NCBI GenBank assembly: GCA_900552145.1
Contig: URYW01000001.1
Coordinates: 1 to 64,000, forward strand
From: an uncultured Collinsella sp.
GTDB taxonomy: Bacteria > Actinomycetota > Coriobacteriia > Coriobacteriales > Coriobacteriaceae
Length of the DNA stretch: 64,000 nt
Direction of reading: 5' to 3'
In this document: positions 1-10,237 of the stretch, piece by piece
Layout: every line of letters starts with the position of its first letter
Position numbering within the stretch: position 1 is the first letter of the stretch
Notes under the pieces: model-generated
What the model was told of the DNA's origin: nothing
The model's input: only the letters and a program-made list of their open reading frames with translations
The model's database searches: none
Position numbers and translations under genes: made by a program

Positions 1-250
1 TCGATGTCTGCCCGGATGCGACACATCTGGTGTGTCCATCCTCGCAGTATCCGGTTCTCAAGGTGCACGCCCCGCGGTCCATCCGGTTCCACCGGGCCGC
101 GCGGCAAGGAGATATATTGCCAGACCGGAGGGGCGCCGCGGGCGGGAATCTGGGCGTACACATTTCCTACACATCTTGTGATCCGACTAACGTTTGCCAG
201 CCGTTAACTACCGCTCGCCGAGCATCTCTTTATATAAGGCAGTCTCATGG
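1..250. other. Left-edge intergenic segment, no gene supported
   Basis: No convincing coding region is seen. Two short open frames on the plus strand are GC-driven and resemble nothing I recognise. A small hairpin (GACACA/TGTGTC, about 16-38) could be the end of an upstream transcript. An AAGGAG followed by TTG near 107-119 is noted but the resulting frame is only about 44 codons. The segment lies downstream of the minus-strand phosphohexomutase, so it may simply hold 3' ends. Confidence 0.4.
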
Positions 251-1651
251 TTAAAGCGGATACGTCCCCCTAGCTAAAGCACAGCCAGCATCGAGCAACT
301 CATCGCGTTCTTCCACCGAGAACCCCTCGGCGTAGACGCGCACCACTGGTTCGGTCCCACTAGGACGGACCAGCAGCCACGTGTCATCCTCGAATGCCAA
401 ACGCAAGCCATCCATATGACTAACGTTTTGCGGCACCTTGCCACAAATCGACTTGGGGTTTACGCCCGGCAGCAGGGTTCGTAACGTTTCGGCATCTTCG
501 GCCTCAAGGCGTAAATCGCGTCGACCGTAACTCGTCTTACCAAAACTGTCCTCGAGTTGGTCGACCAGAACGCCCAAAGGCGCGTCCGTCTTTGCCATAA
601 GCTCACACAGAATTAGACAGGCGAGGATTCCATCGCGCTCGGGCATATGCGCGGCGATGCCGATACCACCGGCTTCTTCACCGCCTATGAGGACGCCGCC
701 CTTCTTCATCTCTGCCGCTATATATTTGAAACCGACCGGTTTGACGGTCACGCGGCAGCCAAGCGCCTCGGCAATGCGACGCACGAGCGTCGAGCACGAA
801 AGATTGACGACGACGCGCCCCTCCAAATTACGAAATTGAACCAAGTCGCCCAAAACGAGCGCCATGATCTGATGCGGATGTATATATCTGCCGCGCTCGT
901 CAACCGCGCCGATACGGTCGGCGTCGCCGTCGGTCACCAGGCCAGCGCAAGCTCCGTCCTCGATAACCGTGCGCTCGCAAGCGTCCACCCAAGGCTCAAC
1001 GGGGTCGGGGCAGATATCTTCTTGGTCAGACGCCTGCCCGGCGTGAATCTCGTGCACCTCAACGCCAAGCTCGCGCAGCAAATCGGCTAGATAGCCCTGG
1101 GCTGCGCCGCCCATGGGATCGACAACCACGCGCAGGTGCGCGGCGCGGATGGCTTCGGCATCGACAAACGATGCCACCGCCTGCATATAGTCAGGAATGA
1201 TATCCGCGGTGCGATATTGCCCCTCGATCCCCATTGGCTCGGGAGCCACGGTCTCTTCGAGCTCTTCGATGACATCCTGGTTGGCGGTCGAGCCGTCACC
1301 CATGCGAATCTTGAGGCACAGATAACCCTGCGGATGATGGGACCCCGTCACCATGAGCGCGCCGCACGCCTCACCGTCATAAGCCGCCGCCCACGTAAGG
1401 GCAGGGGTCGGAACAGGTCGCGAAGCGAGCACGGCGTCCAGCCCGTGCGCTGCTAGCACGCCCGCCGCACGCTCAGCGAACTCGCTCGCCAGGGGCCGGG
1501 TGTCGAACCCTATATATACCGTTTTGCCCGGATTGGTCTTTTGCCACAACTCGCCGACGGCATCGGCGATACGGGCAACGTTATCGGCAGTGAAGTCCTC
1601 ATCGACGCGAGCGCGCCAACCGTCAGTTCCAAAATGAATTATCGCGCACAC
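251..1651 (-). CDS. Phosphoglucomutase/phosphomannomutase family enzyme
   Basis: An alpha-D-phosphohexomutase of about 466 residues that moves phosphate between C1 and C6 of a hexose phosphate; cytosolic. Seen in order: an N-terminal FGTDGWR motif, the catalytic serine loop as TGSHHP (usually TASHNP), the metal-binding loop DGDADR, the sugar-binding GGEEAGG, and the C-terminal phosphate-binding RPSGTEP. These cover all four domains. I start it at GTG 1651, which has GAGGTG about eight bases upstream; the open frame runs 28 codons further but that part resembles nothing. It is separated from the methyltransferase upstream by a terminator. Whether it prefers glucose, mannose or glucosamine phosphate cannot be told from sequence. 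Confidence 0.88.
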   Translation of the reverse strand: MCAIIHFGTDGWRARVDEDFTADNVARIADAVGELWQKTNPGKTVYIGFDTRPLASEFAERAAGVLAAHGLDAVLASRPVPTPALTWAAAYDGEACGALMVTGSHHPQGYLCLKIRMGDGSTANQDVIEELEETVAPEPMGIEGQYRTADIIPDYMQAVASFVDAEAIRAAHLRVVVDPMGGAAQGYLADLLRELGVEVHEIHAGQASDQEDICPDPVEPWVDACERTVIEDGACAGLVTDGDADRIGAVDERGRYIHPHQIMALVLGDLVQFRNLEGRVVVNLSCSTLVRRIAEALGCRVTVKPVGFKYIAAEMKKGGVLIGGEEAGGIGIAAHMPERDGILACLILCELMAKTDAPLGVLVDQLEDSFGKTSYGRRDLRLEAEDAETLRTLLPGVNPKSICGKVPQNVSHMDGLRLAFEDDTWLLVRPSGTEPVVRVYAEGFSVEERDELLDAGCALARGTYPL

Positions 1652-1777
1652 GCGCAGACACCTCACAGCGTTTGGATCATGGTACGCATGGGGTATACCC
1701 GCAACATGCACTCGGCAACCTGCCGGCACCAGCATTCACCATTTGGGCAAATGCTGCCGAGGACATGCAGGCAATAA

Positions 1778-1806
1778 AAAAACCGCCCCGTATGGAGCGG
1801 TTTTGC
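1778..1806 (-). terminator. Rho-independent terminator after the methyltransferase gene
   Basis: Read on the minus strand, an AAAACCGC.../...GCGGTTTT stem with a short loop is followed by a run of T. It lies four bases after the stop of the homocysteine methyltransferase gene, so it probably ends the regulator-methyltransferase transcript. Confidence 0.8.
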
Positions 1807-1809
1807 CCT

Positions 1810-2703
1810 TTATATATCGAGCGCCTCGGCCATCGCTGCCGTAGTGATTGCCGTGGTTCCACAGCAACTGCCCACCATTGCGGCACCGGCATGCCTCCAT
1901 TCGATGCATGCGCGCGCGAAAGCTTCGGGGTTCTCGTGCCATACGGGGCCATCCTGGGTCTGGACCGGATCGCCCACATTGGGACGCACCGTGACGGGAG
2001 TAGTCGCCGATGCAACCATCCTGGGCACCGCCGCGTTCGCGGCCGCAAGCGAACAGCAATTAACACCAACCGAGTTTGCGCCGTGTTTTTCGGCGTACAA
2101 AACGGCTGCCTCGATGTTGAGGCCATCGCCCAACAGGTCGCCTTTATCGTCAACGACAAAACTCACCAGAACAGGCATGCCGTCGGCGACATCTCGAGCG
2201 CCGGCAAGCATGGGCTGCAAATTACGGATAGACGTCACCGTCTCGATCAGCAGACCGTCAACGCCGGCATTGAGCAAGGCGTGCGCCTGTTCGCGCGCAA
2301 TGCCTCGGATTTCACGATACTCGGCAGAGTCCTCGGCAAACCACTCAATACCGATCGGGCCCATCGAGCCCAGCAGCAGCTGAGGGTGCGCCTGGCGGGC
2401 ATCGTCGACGGCCCCGCGATTGACCTCCGCCACGGACGGCGCAATCTGGTCGTGTTTGAGGGCATAGCTTGATGCCTGAAAGGTGTTGGTAATGAGCACC
2501 TGCGCGCCGGCGGCGACATACAAGCGATGGATACGAGAAACGGTCTGCGGCTCTGCCAGATTCCAAAACGCCGGTGGAATGTCGGCGGCATCGTACTCAC
2601 TCAACAAGACACTGCCCATGGGGCCCTGCGCCAACAAGGTCTCGCTCGACAAGCGGCGCGTAAGTTCCTCGGCACCAAAGCGGTTGTAATAACTAGTATC
2701 CAT
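1810..2703 (-). CDS. Homocysteine S-methyltransferase family protein
   Basis: A 297-residue protein of the zinc-dependent homocysteine methyltransferase family (MetH N-terminal/BHMT/MmuM fold). Seen: an AQGPMGSVL segment in place of the usual DGAMGT, the ITNTFQAS strand typical of the homocysteine domain, GVNC, and a C-terminal GSCCGTT. These supply the three zinc cysteines. There is no cobalamin or folate domain, so the methyl donor could be S-methylmethionine or another small donor. It starts 10 bases after the DtxR-type regulator stop and is very likely co-transcribed with it. Family is sure, donor unknown. Confidence 0.85.
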   Translation of the reverse strand: MDTSYYNRFGAEELTRRLSSETLLAQGPMGSVLLSEYDAADIPPAFWNLAEPQTVSRIHRLYVAAGAQVLITNTFQASSYALKHDQIAPSVAEVNRGAVDDARQAHPQLLLGSMGPIGIEWFAEDSAEYREIRGIAREQAHALLNAGVDGLLIETVTSIRNLQPMLAGARDVADGMPVLVSFVVDDKGDLLGDGLNIEAAVLYAEKHGANSVGVNCCSLAAANAAVPRMVASATTPVTVRPNVGDPVQTQDGPVWHENPEAFARACIEWRHAGAAMVGSCCGTTAITTAAMAEALDI

Positions 2704-2713
2704 ATATATCCCG

Positions 2714-3136
2714 CTATTCCTCGACGCTGATTCCCTGCTTTTCGAGATAGCCGAGCCAGCGGCTCATCGTGTCCTCGGATAGCGCATGCTCCATCATGCA
2801 GGCCTCGGAATCGGCTCGCTCAAATTCGACACCGAGCTCCTGAACCAAAAATGTGCGGATGAGGCGATGACGGTACCAGATAGCCGTACCAACCTCGCGG
2901 CCGCGATCGGTCAGGATCACCTTGCCGTAGTGCGATTGCTCGACAAGCTCGGATGCCTTGAGAGCCGAAACCGCTTTATTGACCGATGCCTTGGAGACGC
3001 CAAGGCGCTGCGCGATGTCGACCGATCGAACGCCGTTGGTTTCCCCCTCTTCGCTTTCAATGCGAACCATGCACTCCAAGTAGTCTTCGTTCGCCACCGT
3101 CAGATGTAGTTCGCGCGAGCTATTTGTCGTATCCAT
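2714..3136 (-). CDS. DtxR/MntR-family metal-dependent transcriptional regulator
   Basis: About 140 residues. An N-terminal winged helix (VANEDYLECMVRIESEE, then VRSVDIAQRLGVSKASVNKAVSALK and a wing ending VILTDRGREVG) is followed by the metal-binding dimerisation region with RHRLIRTFLVQELGV and MEHALSE. This is the MntR-like short form with no SH3-like domain. Such proteins repress transport or redox genes when Mn or Fe is bound. I use the second ATG (3136) because CGGAAG lies just before it; an upstream ATG at 3157 is possible. It is first in a two-gene unit with the methyltransferase and divergent from pepT. Confidence 0.85.
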   Translation of the reverse strand: MDTTNSSRELHLTVANEDYLECMVRIESEEGETNGVRSVDIAQRLGVSKASVNKAVSALKASELVEQSHYGKVILTDRGREVGTAIWYRHRLIRTFLVQELGVEFERADSEACMMEHALSEDTMSRWLGYLEKQGISVEE

Positions 3137-3189
3137 GATCTTCCGTCCCTTCTGCATTCAATGGCTGATTCTACCCCATCCAAGCGTCG

Positions 3190-3209
3190 CGGTATGCCGT
3201 GGCATACCG
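3190..3209. promoter_or_regulatory. Perfect palindrome between the divergent regulator and pepT genes
   Basis: Arms CGGTATGCC and GGCATACCG (9 bp each) are separated by GT. The palindrome sits 54 bases upstream of the regulator start and 47 upstream of pepT, next to a possible -10 box (TAGAGT at about 3213). Its size and symmetry fit an operator for a dimeric DtxR-type protein, so autoregulation is the likely role; this is inference. Confidence 0.55.
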
Positions 3210-3256
3210 TGCTAGAGTTCTTGTTGCACACGACGACCAAGATTGGAGCGGTCTTT

Positions 3257-4504
3257 ATGGAAAACACCACCACGAACCCCGATGTCCTCGAGCGCTTTTT
3301 GCGCTACGTCCAGATCAACACGCAGTCCGAGGATGCAAACTGCGACCAGGTACCCTCGAGCGCCGTTCAGTTTGACCTTGCCAACGTGCTGGCTGAAGAG
3401 CTGCGCGAGCTTGGTGCGGAAGATGCCCACGTGACCGAGCACGCCTATGTCTGCGCGCATATCCCCGCAAGTGCGGGCGCTGAGGACAAGCCCGCCCTGG
3501 GCCTGATCGCCCATCTCGACACCACCGAAGTTGCACCGGGTGCCGGCGTGAAGCCGCACATCGTACACTACGAAGGCGGCGACCTGGTCTGTGGCACGGT
3601 TGACGGTAAGCCCGTTGCCATGAGTACCGCCAAGCTTCCCGCCCTGAACGACCTCGCGGGTGAGGACTTGGTCTGCAGCGATGGCACCACGCTGCTGGGC
3701 GCAGACGACAAGGCAGGCGTCGCCGAGATCATGTCGCTTGTCGCGCGTATCGCTCAGGACCCTTCTCTGCCCCATCCCGCACTCGGCATTTGCTTCTGCC
3801 CTGACGAGGAGATCGGCCACGGAGCCGAGCTGTTGGATATCGATACCTTTGGCTGCAAGTACGCCTACACGGTCGACGGCGGCCCCATCGGCGAGCTGGA
3901 GTGGGAGTGCTTTAACGCCGCCGAGGTGACCGTCCGCTTTGAGGGCCAGTCCATCCACCCGGGCGACGCCAAAGGCCGTATGGTCAACGCAGGCAATCTG
4001 TTCTGCGACTTCAACGCGTTGCTCCCCTACGTGCAGCGCCCGGAGTATACGGAAGGCTACGAGGGCTTTTATCACCTTGAGGGTGTATCTGCGACCGTCG
4101 ATCACGCCACAGCGCGCTATATCGTCCGCGACCATGACGCCGCCAAGTTCCAGCAGAAACTCGACCTTATTGATGCCGCCGCCTCGATGCTCAACCAGCG
4201 TCTGGGTGAGGAGCGCGTGACGGTCGAGATTAAGCAGCAGTATCGAAATATGGCCGAGATCGTTCGTGACTATCCCGAGCTTATTGATGTTGCCAAGGAA
4301 GCCTACCTTGCCTGCGGCGTTGAGCCCCAAGTGCTGCCAATTCGTGGCGGCACCGACGGCGCTCAGCTGTCGTTCCGCGGTCTGCCCTGCCCCAACCTTT
4401 CCACCGGCGGCTATTGCTACCACGGCGTCAACGAGTTCGTCCCGGTCAGTTCGCTCGTCAAGATGACCGACGTGCTCCAGGAGCTCGTCGCCCGCTTTGC
4501 ATAG
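3257..4504 (+). CDS. pepT: Peptidase T (tripeptide aminopeptidase)
   Basis: A cytosolic M20B zinc exopeptidase of about 415 residues that removes N-terminal residues from tripeptides. Seen: LIAHLDTTEVAPG (first zinc His and catalytic Asp), LLGADDKAGVAEI (bridging Asp), PDEEIGHGA (catalytic Glu pair), TVDGGPIGELEWECFNAA, SIHPGDAKGRMVNA of the dimerisation lid, IRGGTDGAQLSFRG and the C-terminal NLSTGGYCYHGVNEF His. Start is ATG 3257 with GGAGCG seven bases upstream; an in-frame ATG 96 bases earlier would run through the divergent promoter and palindrome and is rejected. Monocistronic, closed by a strong terminator. Confidence 0.95.
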   Translation: MENTTTNPDVLERFLRYVQINTQSEDANCDQVPSSAVQFDLANVLAEELRELGAEDAHVTEHAYVCAHIPASAGAEDKPALGLIAHLDTTEVAPGAGVKPHIVHYEGGDLVCGTVDGKPVAMSTAKLPALNDLAGEDLVCSDGTTLLGADDKAGVAEIMSLVARIAQDPSLPHPALGICFCPDEEIGHGAELLDIDTFGCKYAYTVDGGPIGELEWECFNAAEVTVRFEGQSIHPGDAKGRMVNAGNLFCDFNALLPYVQRPEYTEGYEGFYHLEGVSATVDHATARYIVRDHDAAKFQQKLDLIDAAASMLNQRLGEERVTVEIKQQYRNMAEIVRDYPELIDVAKEAYLACGVEPQVLPIRGGTDGAQLSFRGLPCPNLSTGGYCYHGVNEFVPVSSLVKMTDVLQELVARFA

Positions 4505-4528
4505 GGAACTCGAACAATCTAGGTAAGC

Positions 4529-4570
4529 AAAACCGCCCCGTCCTCAAAAACCGAGAACGGGGCGGTTTTT
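4529..4570 (+). terminator. Rho-independent terminator of pepT
   Basis: AAAACCGCCCCGT and ACGGGGCGGTTTT form a 13-bp stem followed by T residues, 25 bases after the pepT stop. Confidence 0.9.
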
Positions 4571-4596
4571 GGTGCAAGGGGAGTAGTCAGCACCGC

Positions 4597-4853
4597 AGGT
4601 TGAGCCAATGTCAGCGAGCGACGTCCAAGGCGAACAAGTTGGCATGAAAAAGGCAGGGCATTGACCTTCTGGTCATGCCCTGCCTTTTGAATGACAAATT
4701 GCCGCCTTGGGCGGCGCGCAGCGTCGAGCCGTTACGGCGTTTGGTAAAACGCCGTAACTTTTTTGATCATGCCGCCGAAGTTGAAAGGCAGATTGCCGCT
4801 CTGGCGGGTTTGCAGCGTCAACTGGTTACGCGGGCTGGTAAGCCCGCGTAACC
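4597..4853 (-). repeat. Structured intergenic repeat family 1, copy A (three hairpins)
   Basis: Read on the minus strand after the LCP gene stop: hairpin GGTTACGCGGGCT/AGCCCGCGTAACC (4824-4853), then GTTACGGCGTTT/AAACGCCGTAAC (4731-4758), each followed by a conserved GACGCTGC box and GGCAAT(C/T)TG. A long hairpin built on AAAAGGCAGGGCA (4648-4688) with a T tail comes last. The plus-strand loop is GGTA in both short hairpins. The same architecture recurs at 21868, 27881 and 42034. The distal hairpin can act as a terminator; the function of the rest is unknown. Confidence 0.8.
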
Positions 4854-6089
4854 CTAGTAGTTAGCTTCGTAGCCGTTGCCGTCGCCGGTGGGCTCTTCGT
4901 AGTAGTCCGAATCGCTCGAATCGCTTGAGTCATCGGAATCGTCAGAGCTGACCGATGAGGTTGCGGTACCGTTTGCGTAGTCGTCAGACGTGTTGTTGTT
5001 CAGGTCGCCGATCGTAGAGCTGGAACCGTCGGAAAGACCCATGGTGTTGGGACCCTTGGGATCCTTGCCGGCATCGACGCGCTCCATCATTTCCTTGAGC
5101 TCGTCCTCGTAGACAAAGACGTAGCTCACACCGTCGATCATGGTGCTGTCGTCGGCGTACGAGGGCAGGTTGGCCGAGTAGATGCCGTCGACATCCATAC
5201 CGCGCATGGCGTTGACCGTAGCCACGATATCCTGAACGCTCATATCGGTTACGAGCATATCGGACAGCGAATTAACCAGGCCAAAGATCTTCGTGGCATC
5301 GAAGTTATTGAGAATCTGGTTGGCAAGGGCGCCGAGCACCTGACGCTGGTGGCGCATGCGCGTGTAATCGCCGTCGGCATAGGTGTAGCGGCAGCGGGCA
5401 TAGGTAAGGGCGGTGGCACCGTCCATATGCTGCTGGCCAGCGGTAATCTTAATATCCAGGTGCTCGGGGTCGTCAACATCATCAGTTGCGTTAATGTCGA
5501 TACCGCCAACCGAATCAATCAGCGCCTGCATACCGTCGAAGCTGACCTCGGCATAGTGGGAAATCTGAACACCGCACAGCTCGTTGACCGCCTCGACCAT
5601 GGCCTCGGCGCCGCCAACGGTATGGCAGGCGTTGATCTTCATGGTCTCGCCCTTGTACTCGACCTTAGTGTCGCGCGGAACGGAAATGAGCGTCGCCTGC
5701 TTTTGCGTGGGGTCGATGCGTGCCAGGATAATCGAGTCGGCACGATACGTATCCTCGCCCGGACGGCCGTCGGTGCCAAGAAGCAGCACGTAGAACGGAT
5801 CCTTTGCCTCATCGGTGTCAACCAGAACCCGACGCAGATTGTCGGTAATGACATTAGAATCGCCGAGCTTGCCCATAATGGTGGCAAACCACAGGCCGGC
5901 AGCGGTAGTGGCACTCAGCAGCACGCCAAGCACGACAATGAGCGCGACGTGACGAATCGTGTGGCTACGACGACGTTGGCGAGCGCGCTCGGAATAGCGA
6001 GCCACGTTATCGCGACTGTAGATCTTGGCCTGCGCACCAGTTGAGGGTCTTCGGGTGCTAGTATCCGCGAGGGGCTTTTTATTAAACAT
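4854..6089 (-). CDS. LytR-CpsA-Psr (LCP) family cell-wall glycopolymer ligase
   Basis: About 411 residues. A basic cytoplasmic N-terminus (RQRRRSHTIRH) leads into one membrane helix (about 48-70), then the extracellular LCP domain with FYVLLLGTDGR, RADSIILARIDP, ISVPRDTKV, ALTYARCRY and RMRHQRQVL; these hold the conserved Asp and Arg residues that bind pyrophosphate and polyprenyl phosphate. LCP enzymes transfer teichoic acid or capsule polymers to peptidoglycan. The last 50 or so residues are a Ser/Asp/Glu-rich disordered tail. ATG 6089 has AGG six bases upstream; a TTG two codons earlier is possible. It starts 12 bases after murA and is probably co-transcribed with it. Confidence 0.9.
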   Translation of the reverse strand: MFNKKPLADTSTRRPSTGAQAKIYSRDNVARYSERARQRRRSHTIRHVALIVVLGVLLSATTAAGLWFATIMGKLGDSNVITDNLRRVLVDTDEAKDPFYVLLLGTDGRPGEDTYRADSIILARIDPTQKQATLISVPRDTKVEYKGETMKINACHTVGGAEAMVEAVNELCGVQISHYAEVSFDGMQALIDSVGGIDINATDDVDDPEHLDIKITAGQQHMDGATALTYARCRYTYADGDYTRMRHQRQVLGALANQILNNFDATKIFGLVNSLSDMLVTDMSVQDIVATVNAMRGMDVDGIYSANLPSYADDSTMIDGVSYVFVYEDELKEMMERVDAGKDPKGPNTMGLSDGSSSTIGDLNNNTSDDYANGTATSSVSSDDSDDSSDSSDSDYYEEPTGDGNGYEANY

Positions 6090-6101
6090 AGGCAACCTGT
6101 A

Positions 6102-7385
6102 TTAGTAGATGACGGGATCGGGGACGGTAGCATGCTCGACATGCGCGCCGAGCGCCTGCAGCTTTTCGACAAACTGCTCGTAGCCGCGCTTGATGTGATG
6201 GATAGCCGAAACCTCGGTCGTCCCGTCGGCGATCAAGCCCGCTACGACGAGGGCCGCTCCGCCACGCAGATCGGGCGAGGTAACCTGTGCACCCGAGAAC
6301 CCCTTGACGCCATGAATCATGGCATGATGACTCTCGATACGAATGTCGGCACCCATGCGCACCAGCTCAGAGGCAAACATAAAGCGATTCTCGAAGATGT
6401 TCTCGGTGATAACGGAGCTACCGTCGGCAAGGGCGGAGAGTACCATAATCTGCGCCTGCATGTCCGTCGGGAAGCCGGGGAACGGAAGCGTCTGGATGTC
6501 GACCGGCTTGATACGCTCGGCACGGTTTACATGGACGCCATCCTCGACGCGCTCGCAGTCGATACCCATGAGCTCCATCTTCTTGAGCACCATGCCCAAG
6601 TGAATGGGGCAAAAGCCCGTGACATCGACACCGCGATCGTCGGCCATCAACGCACCGGCAACGATAAAGGTACCGGCCTCGATGCGGTCGCCCACCACGC
6701 GATGGGTAACGGGATGGAGCTCTTCCACGCCTTCGATAGTCACGACGGGCGTACCGGCGCCGACAATCTTGGCGCCCATCTCGTTGAGCATGTTAGCGAG
6801 ATCGACGATCTCGGGCTCGCGGGCGGCATTATCGATAACCGTGGTGCCCTGTGCGCGCACAGAGGCCATGATGAGGTTCTCGGTCGCACCGACGCTGGCG
6901 AACTCGAGCGTGACGGTGGTACCGCGCAGACCTTGGGGCGCATTAGCGTTGATGTAACCGTGGGCGGTATCGAACTCAACGCCCAGGGCCTCAAGACCAA
7001 GAATGTGCATATCGATCTTGCGAGCACCCAGGTTGCAGCCGCCCGGCATGGCAATTTTGGCGCGATGGAAGCGGCCCAGCAGGGGTCCCATGACGGCGGT
7101 GGAAGCGCGCATCTTGGCAACGAGCTCGTAGGGGGCCTCCCATGAATCGACCTGAGAGGTATCAATCTCGAGCGTGTGCTCGTCGAGAACATCGATCGTA
7201 GCGCCCATGCCCTTGAGCACCTTGCCCATCACGTGGACATCGGAAATATCGGGCACGTTCTGCAGCGTCGTCTTGCCCGGCGCCAGAAGCGTTGCCGCCA
7301 TGAGTTTGAGCGCGGAGTTCTTGGCGCCCGAAACGGGCACGGAGCCTCCGATGGCGTGGCCACCCTCAACGCGGATAATATCCAA
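6102..7385 (-). CDS. murA: UDP-N-acetylglucosamine 1-carboxyvinyltransferase
   Basis: A 427-residue EPSP-synthase-fold enzyme that adds enolpyruvate from PEP to UDP-GlcNAc, the first committed step of peptidoglycan synthesis; cytosolic. Seen: VSGAKNSALKLMAA (catalytic Lys22 region), the PGGCNLGARKID loop with the fosfomycin-sensitive Cys at 117, GTTVTLEFASVGATENLI, EAGTFIVAGAL and DLRGGAALVVAGL. Full length for the family. The start is TTG with GAAAGGG eight bases upstream. It follows the ATP synthase operon terminator and leads into the LCP gene. Confidence 0.96.
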   Translation of the reverse strand: MDIIRVEGGHAIGGSVPVSGAKNSALKLMAATLLAPGKTTLQNVPDISDVHVMGKVLKGMGATIDVLDEHTLEIDTSQVDSWEAPYELVAKMRASTAVMGPLLGRFHRAKIAMPGGCNLGARKIDMHILGLEALGVEFDTAHGYINANAPQGLRGTTVTLEFASVGATENLIMASVRAQGTTVIDNAAREPEIVDLANMLNEMGAKIVGAGTPVVTIEGVEELHPVTHRVVGDRIEAGTFIVAGALMADDRGVDVTGFCPIHLGMVLKKMELMGIDCERVEDGVHVNRAERIKPVDIQTLPFPGFPTDMQAQIMVLSALADGSSVITENIFENRFMFASELVRMGADIRIESHHAMIHGVKGFSGAQVTSPDLRGGAALVVAGLIADGTTEVSAIHHIKRGYEQFVEKLQALGAHVEHATVPDPVIY

Positions 7386-7403
7386 GGTCTACCCTTTCAA
7401 AAA

Positions 7404-7438
7404 GCATGCCCGGGGTGGCTGGGCCATCCCGGGCATGA
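7404..7438 (-). terminator. Terminator between atpC and murA
   Basis: CATGCCCGGG and CCCGGGCATG form a 10-bp stem. On the minus strand it is followed by CTTTTT, then directly by the murA ribosome binding site. It should end the ATP synthase transcript and, because it sits so close to murA, could also act in the murA leader. Confidence 0.8.
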
Positions 7439-7473
7439 TGTGTTCGCAAATGGTCGAACGCTAAATCGTTTGA

Positions 7474-7866
7474 CTATTGGGCAAGCTTGAGCTTACACCA
7501 TGCGATTTCATTATAGAGGTAGGCGCGGCGTGCATCATCCTCCGACAAATTACCCAGCTTCTCTTCAAAACCTTGAATATCAGCTTTAAGCTTGTCGGCA
7601 TCGACGGTCGCCAAATCGCAAGCGCGCTCGGCGAGAACGGTCACGACATCGTCCGCAACCTGGGCATAGCCGCCGGCCACGGCAAACGTGTGGTCGACAG
7701 TGCCCATGGCCTTATCGGAAACGCGAACGTAACCGCGGTCGATCGTGCAGATCTCGCTGGAGTGAGCAGGCAGAACGCCAAACTCGCCATCCGTGGACGG
7801 AATCGACACAAACGCAGCGTCGCCCTCATAGGCGCAGCTCACGGGGCACACGATGCGGATACGCAT
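7474..7866 (-). CDS. atpC: F1Fo ATP synthase epsilon subunit
   Basis: 130 residues. The N-terminal beta sandwich (IRIVCPVSCAYEGDAAFVSIPSTDGEFGVLPAH) is the epsilon signature, with a C-terminal helical pair ending YNEIAWCKLKLAQ. It belongs to the F1 central stalk and can inhibit hydrolysis. Last gene of the atp operon, three bases after atpD, followed by a terminator. Confidence 0.95.
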   Translation of the reverse strand: MRIRIVCPVSCAYEGDAAFVSIPSTDGEFGVLPAHSSEICTIDRGYVRVSDKAMGTVDHTFAVAGGYAQVADDVVTVLAERACDLATVDADKLKADIQGFEEKLGNLSEDDARRAYLYNEIAWCKLKLAQ

Positions 7867-7869
7867 AAC

Positions 7870-9323
<1,454 letters not shown>

Positions 9324-9324
<1 letters not shown>

Positions 9325-10232
9325 TACTGTTCCTCCAATGCTGAGGCTCCGCCGACGATCTCGTTAATCTCGGTCGTGATCGAAGCCTGGCGCACGCGAC
9401 TATACGTGCGGGTAAGGGGCGAGATGATCGCGGTGGCGTTTTCCGTCGCGGAGTGCATGGCCTTGCGGCGTGCACCCTGCTCGGCAGCCGCCGAATCGAT
9501 CAGGGCCTGGTAGATGACCGTCAGGATATAAGACGGCACAAGCTTGCCGAGAACATGCTCGGGAGAGGGCACGAACTCGAACGTGGACGAGATGCGCTTA
9601 GGGGCGTCGGTCTCGTTCTTACGCGGACCGTGGGCCATAGCGATCATCTCGGGGTCGAGCGGCAACAGATGCTCGACGCGAAGCTCCTGATCCACGCGGT
9701 TCTTGGCGTGGTGGTAGACAAGCTCGACACGGTCAAGCTCACCGGCACGATACGCATCGCAGATATGAGAGGAGATCATGCGGGCCTGATTGAAATCGGG
9801 CTCAGAGGAGTTGCCCTCAAAGTGCATGACAACGTTTGCGCGGTCACGGAAATACGTGGCCGGCTTACGCCCGCACGCGATGATCTCGCACTCGATGCCG
9901 TCGTTCGCCCAAGAAGCGGCGAGCTTTTCGGCCGTGCGCTCCACCGTCGTATTGAAACCGCCGGCAAGGCCGCGGTCCGAGGCAATAACGACAATCAGGC
10001 CATGCTTGACGCTCTCATGCTTCTGCAGCATGGGATCGGTGCCCGAACAGGAGGCGTCGCCGGCGACCGTCAACATGACGTCGGTCAGCGCCTCCTTATA
10101 GGGCTCGGCCTGCTTGGAGCGATCGAGGGCACGACGAATCTTGGCCGTAGAGACCATCTCCATCGTGCGCGTGATCTGCTTGGTCGTGTGAACCGAGGAG
10201 ATTCGCTTCTTAATGTCGCGAAGGTTGGCCAT
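9324..10232 (-). CDS. atpG: F1Fo ATP synthase gamma subunit
   Basis: 302 residues. The N-terminal coiled helix (LRDIKKRISSVHTTKQITRTMEMVSTAKIRRA) and the C-terminal helix ending RQASITTEINEIVGGASALEEQ are the paired rotor helices; SDRGLAGGFN is the conserved globular-domain motif. It turns inside the alpha3beta3 ring and couples it to the c ring. Lies between atpA (five bases) and atpD (one-base overlap). Confidence 0.96.
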
Positions 10233-10237
10233 GTGGC

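Noticed and set aside
104..251. Possible small gene from TTG 117 behind AAGGAG
   Set aside because: Only about 44 codons, no recognisable features, and it lies in a spacer between unrelated transcripts.
4854..5050. Ser/Asp repeat tail of the LCP protein as a separate adhesin-like gene
   Set aside because: It is in frame with and continuous from the LCP domain; acidic tails are common in the family.
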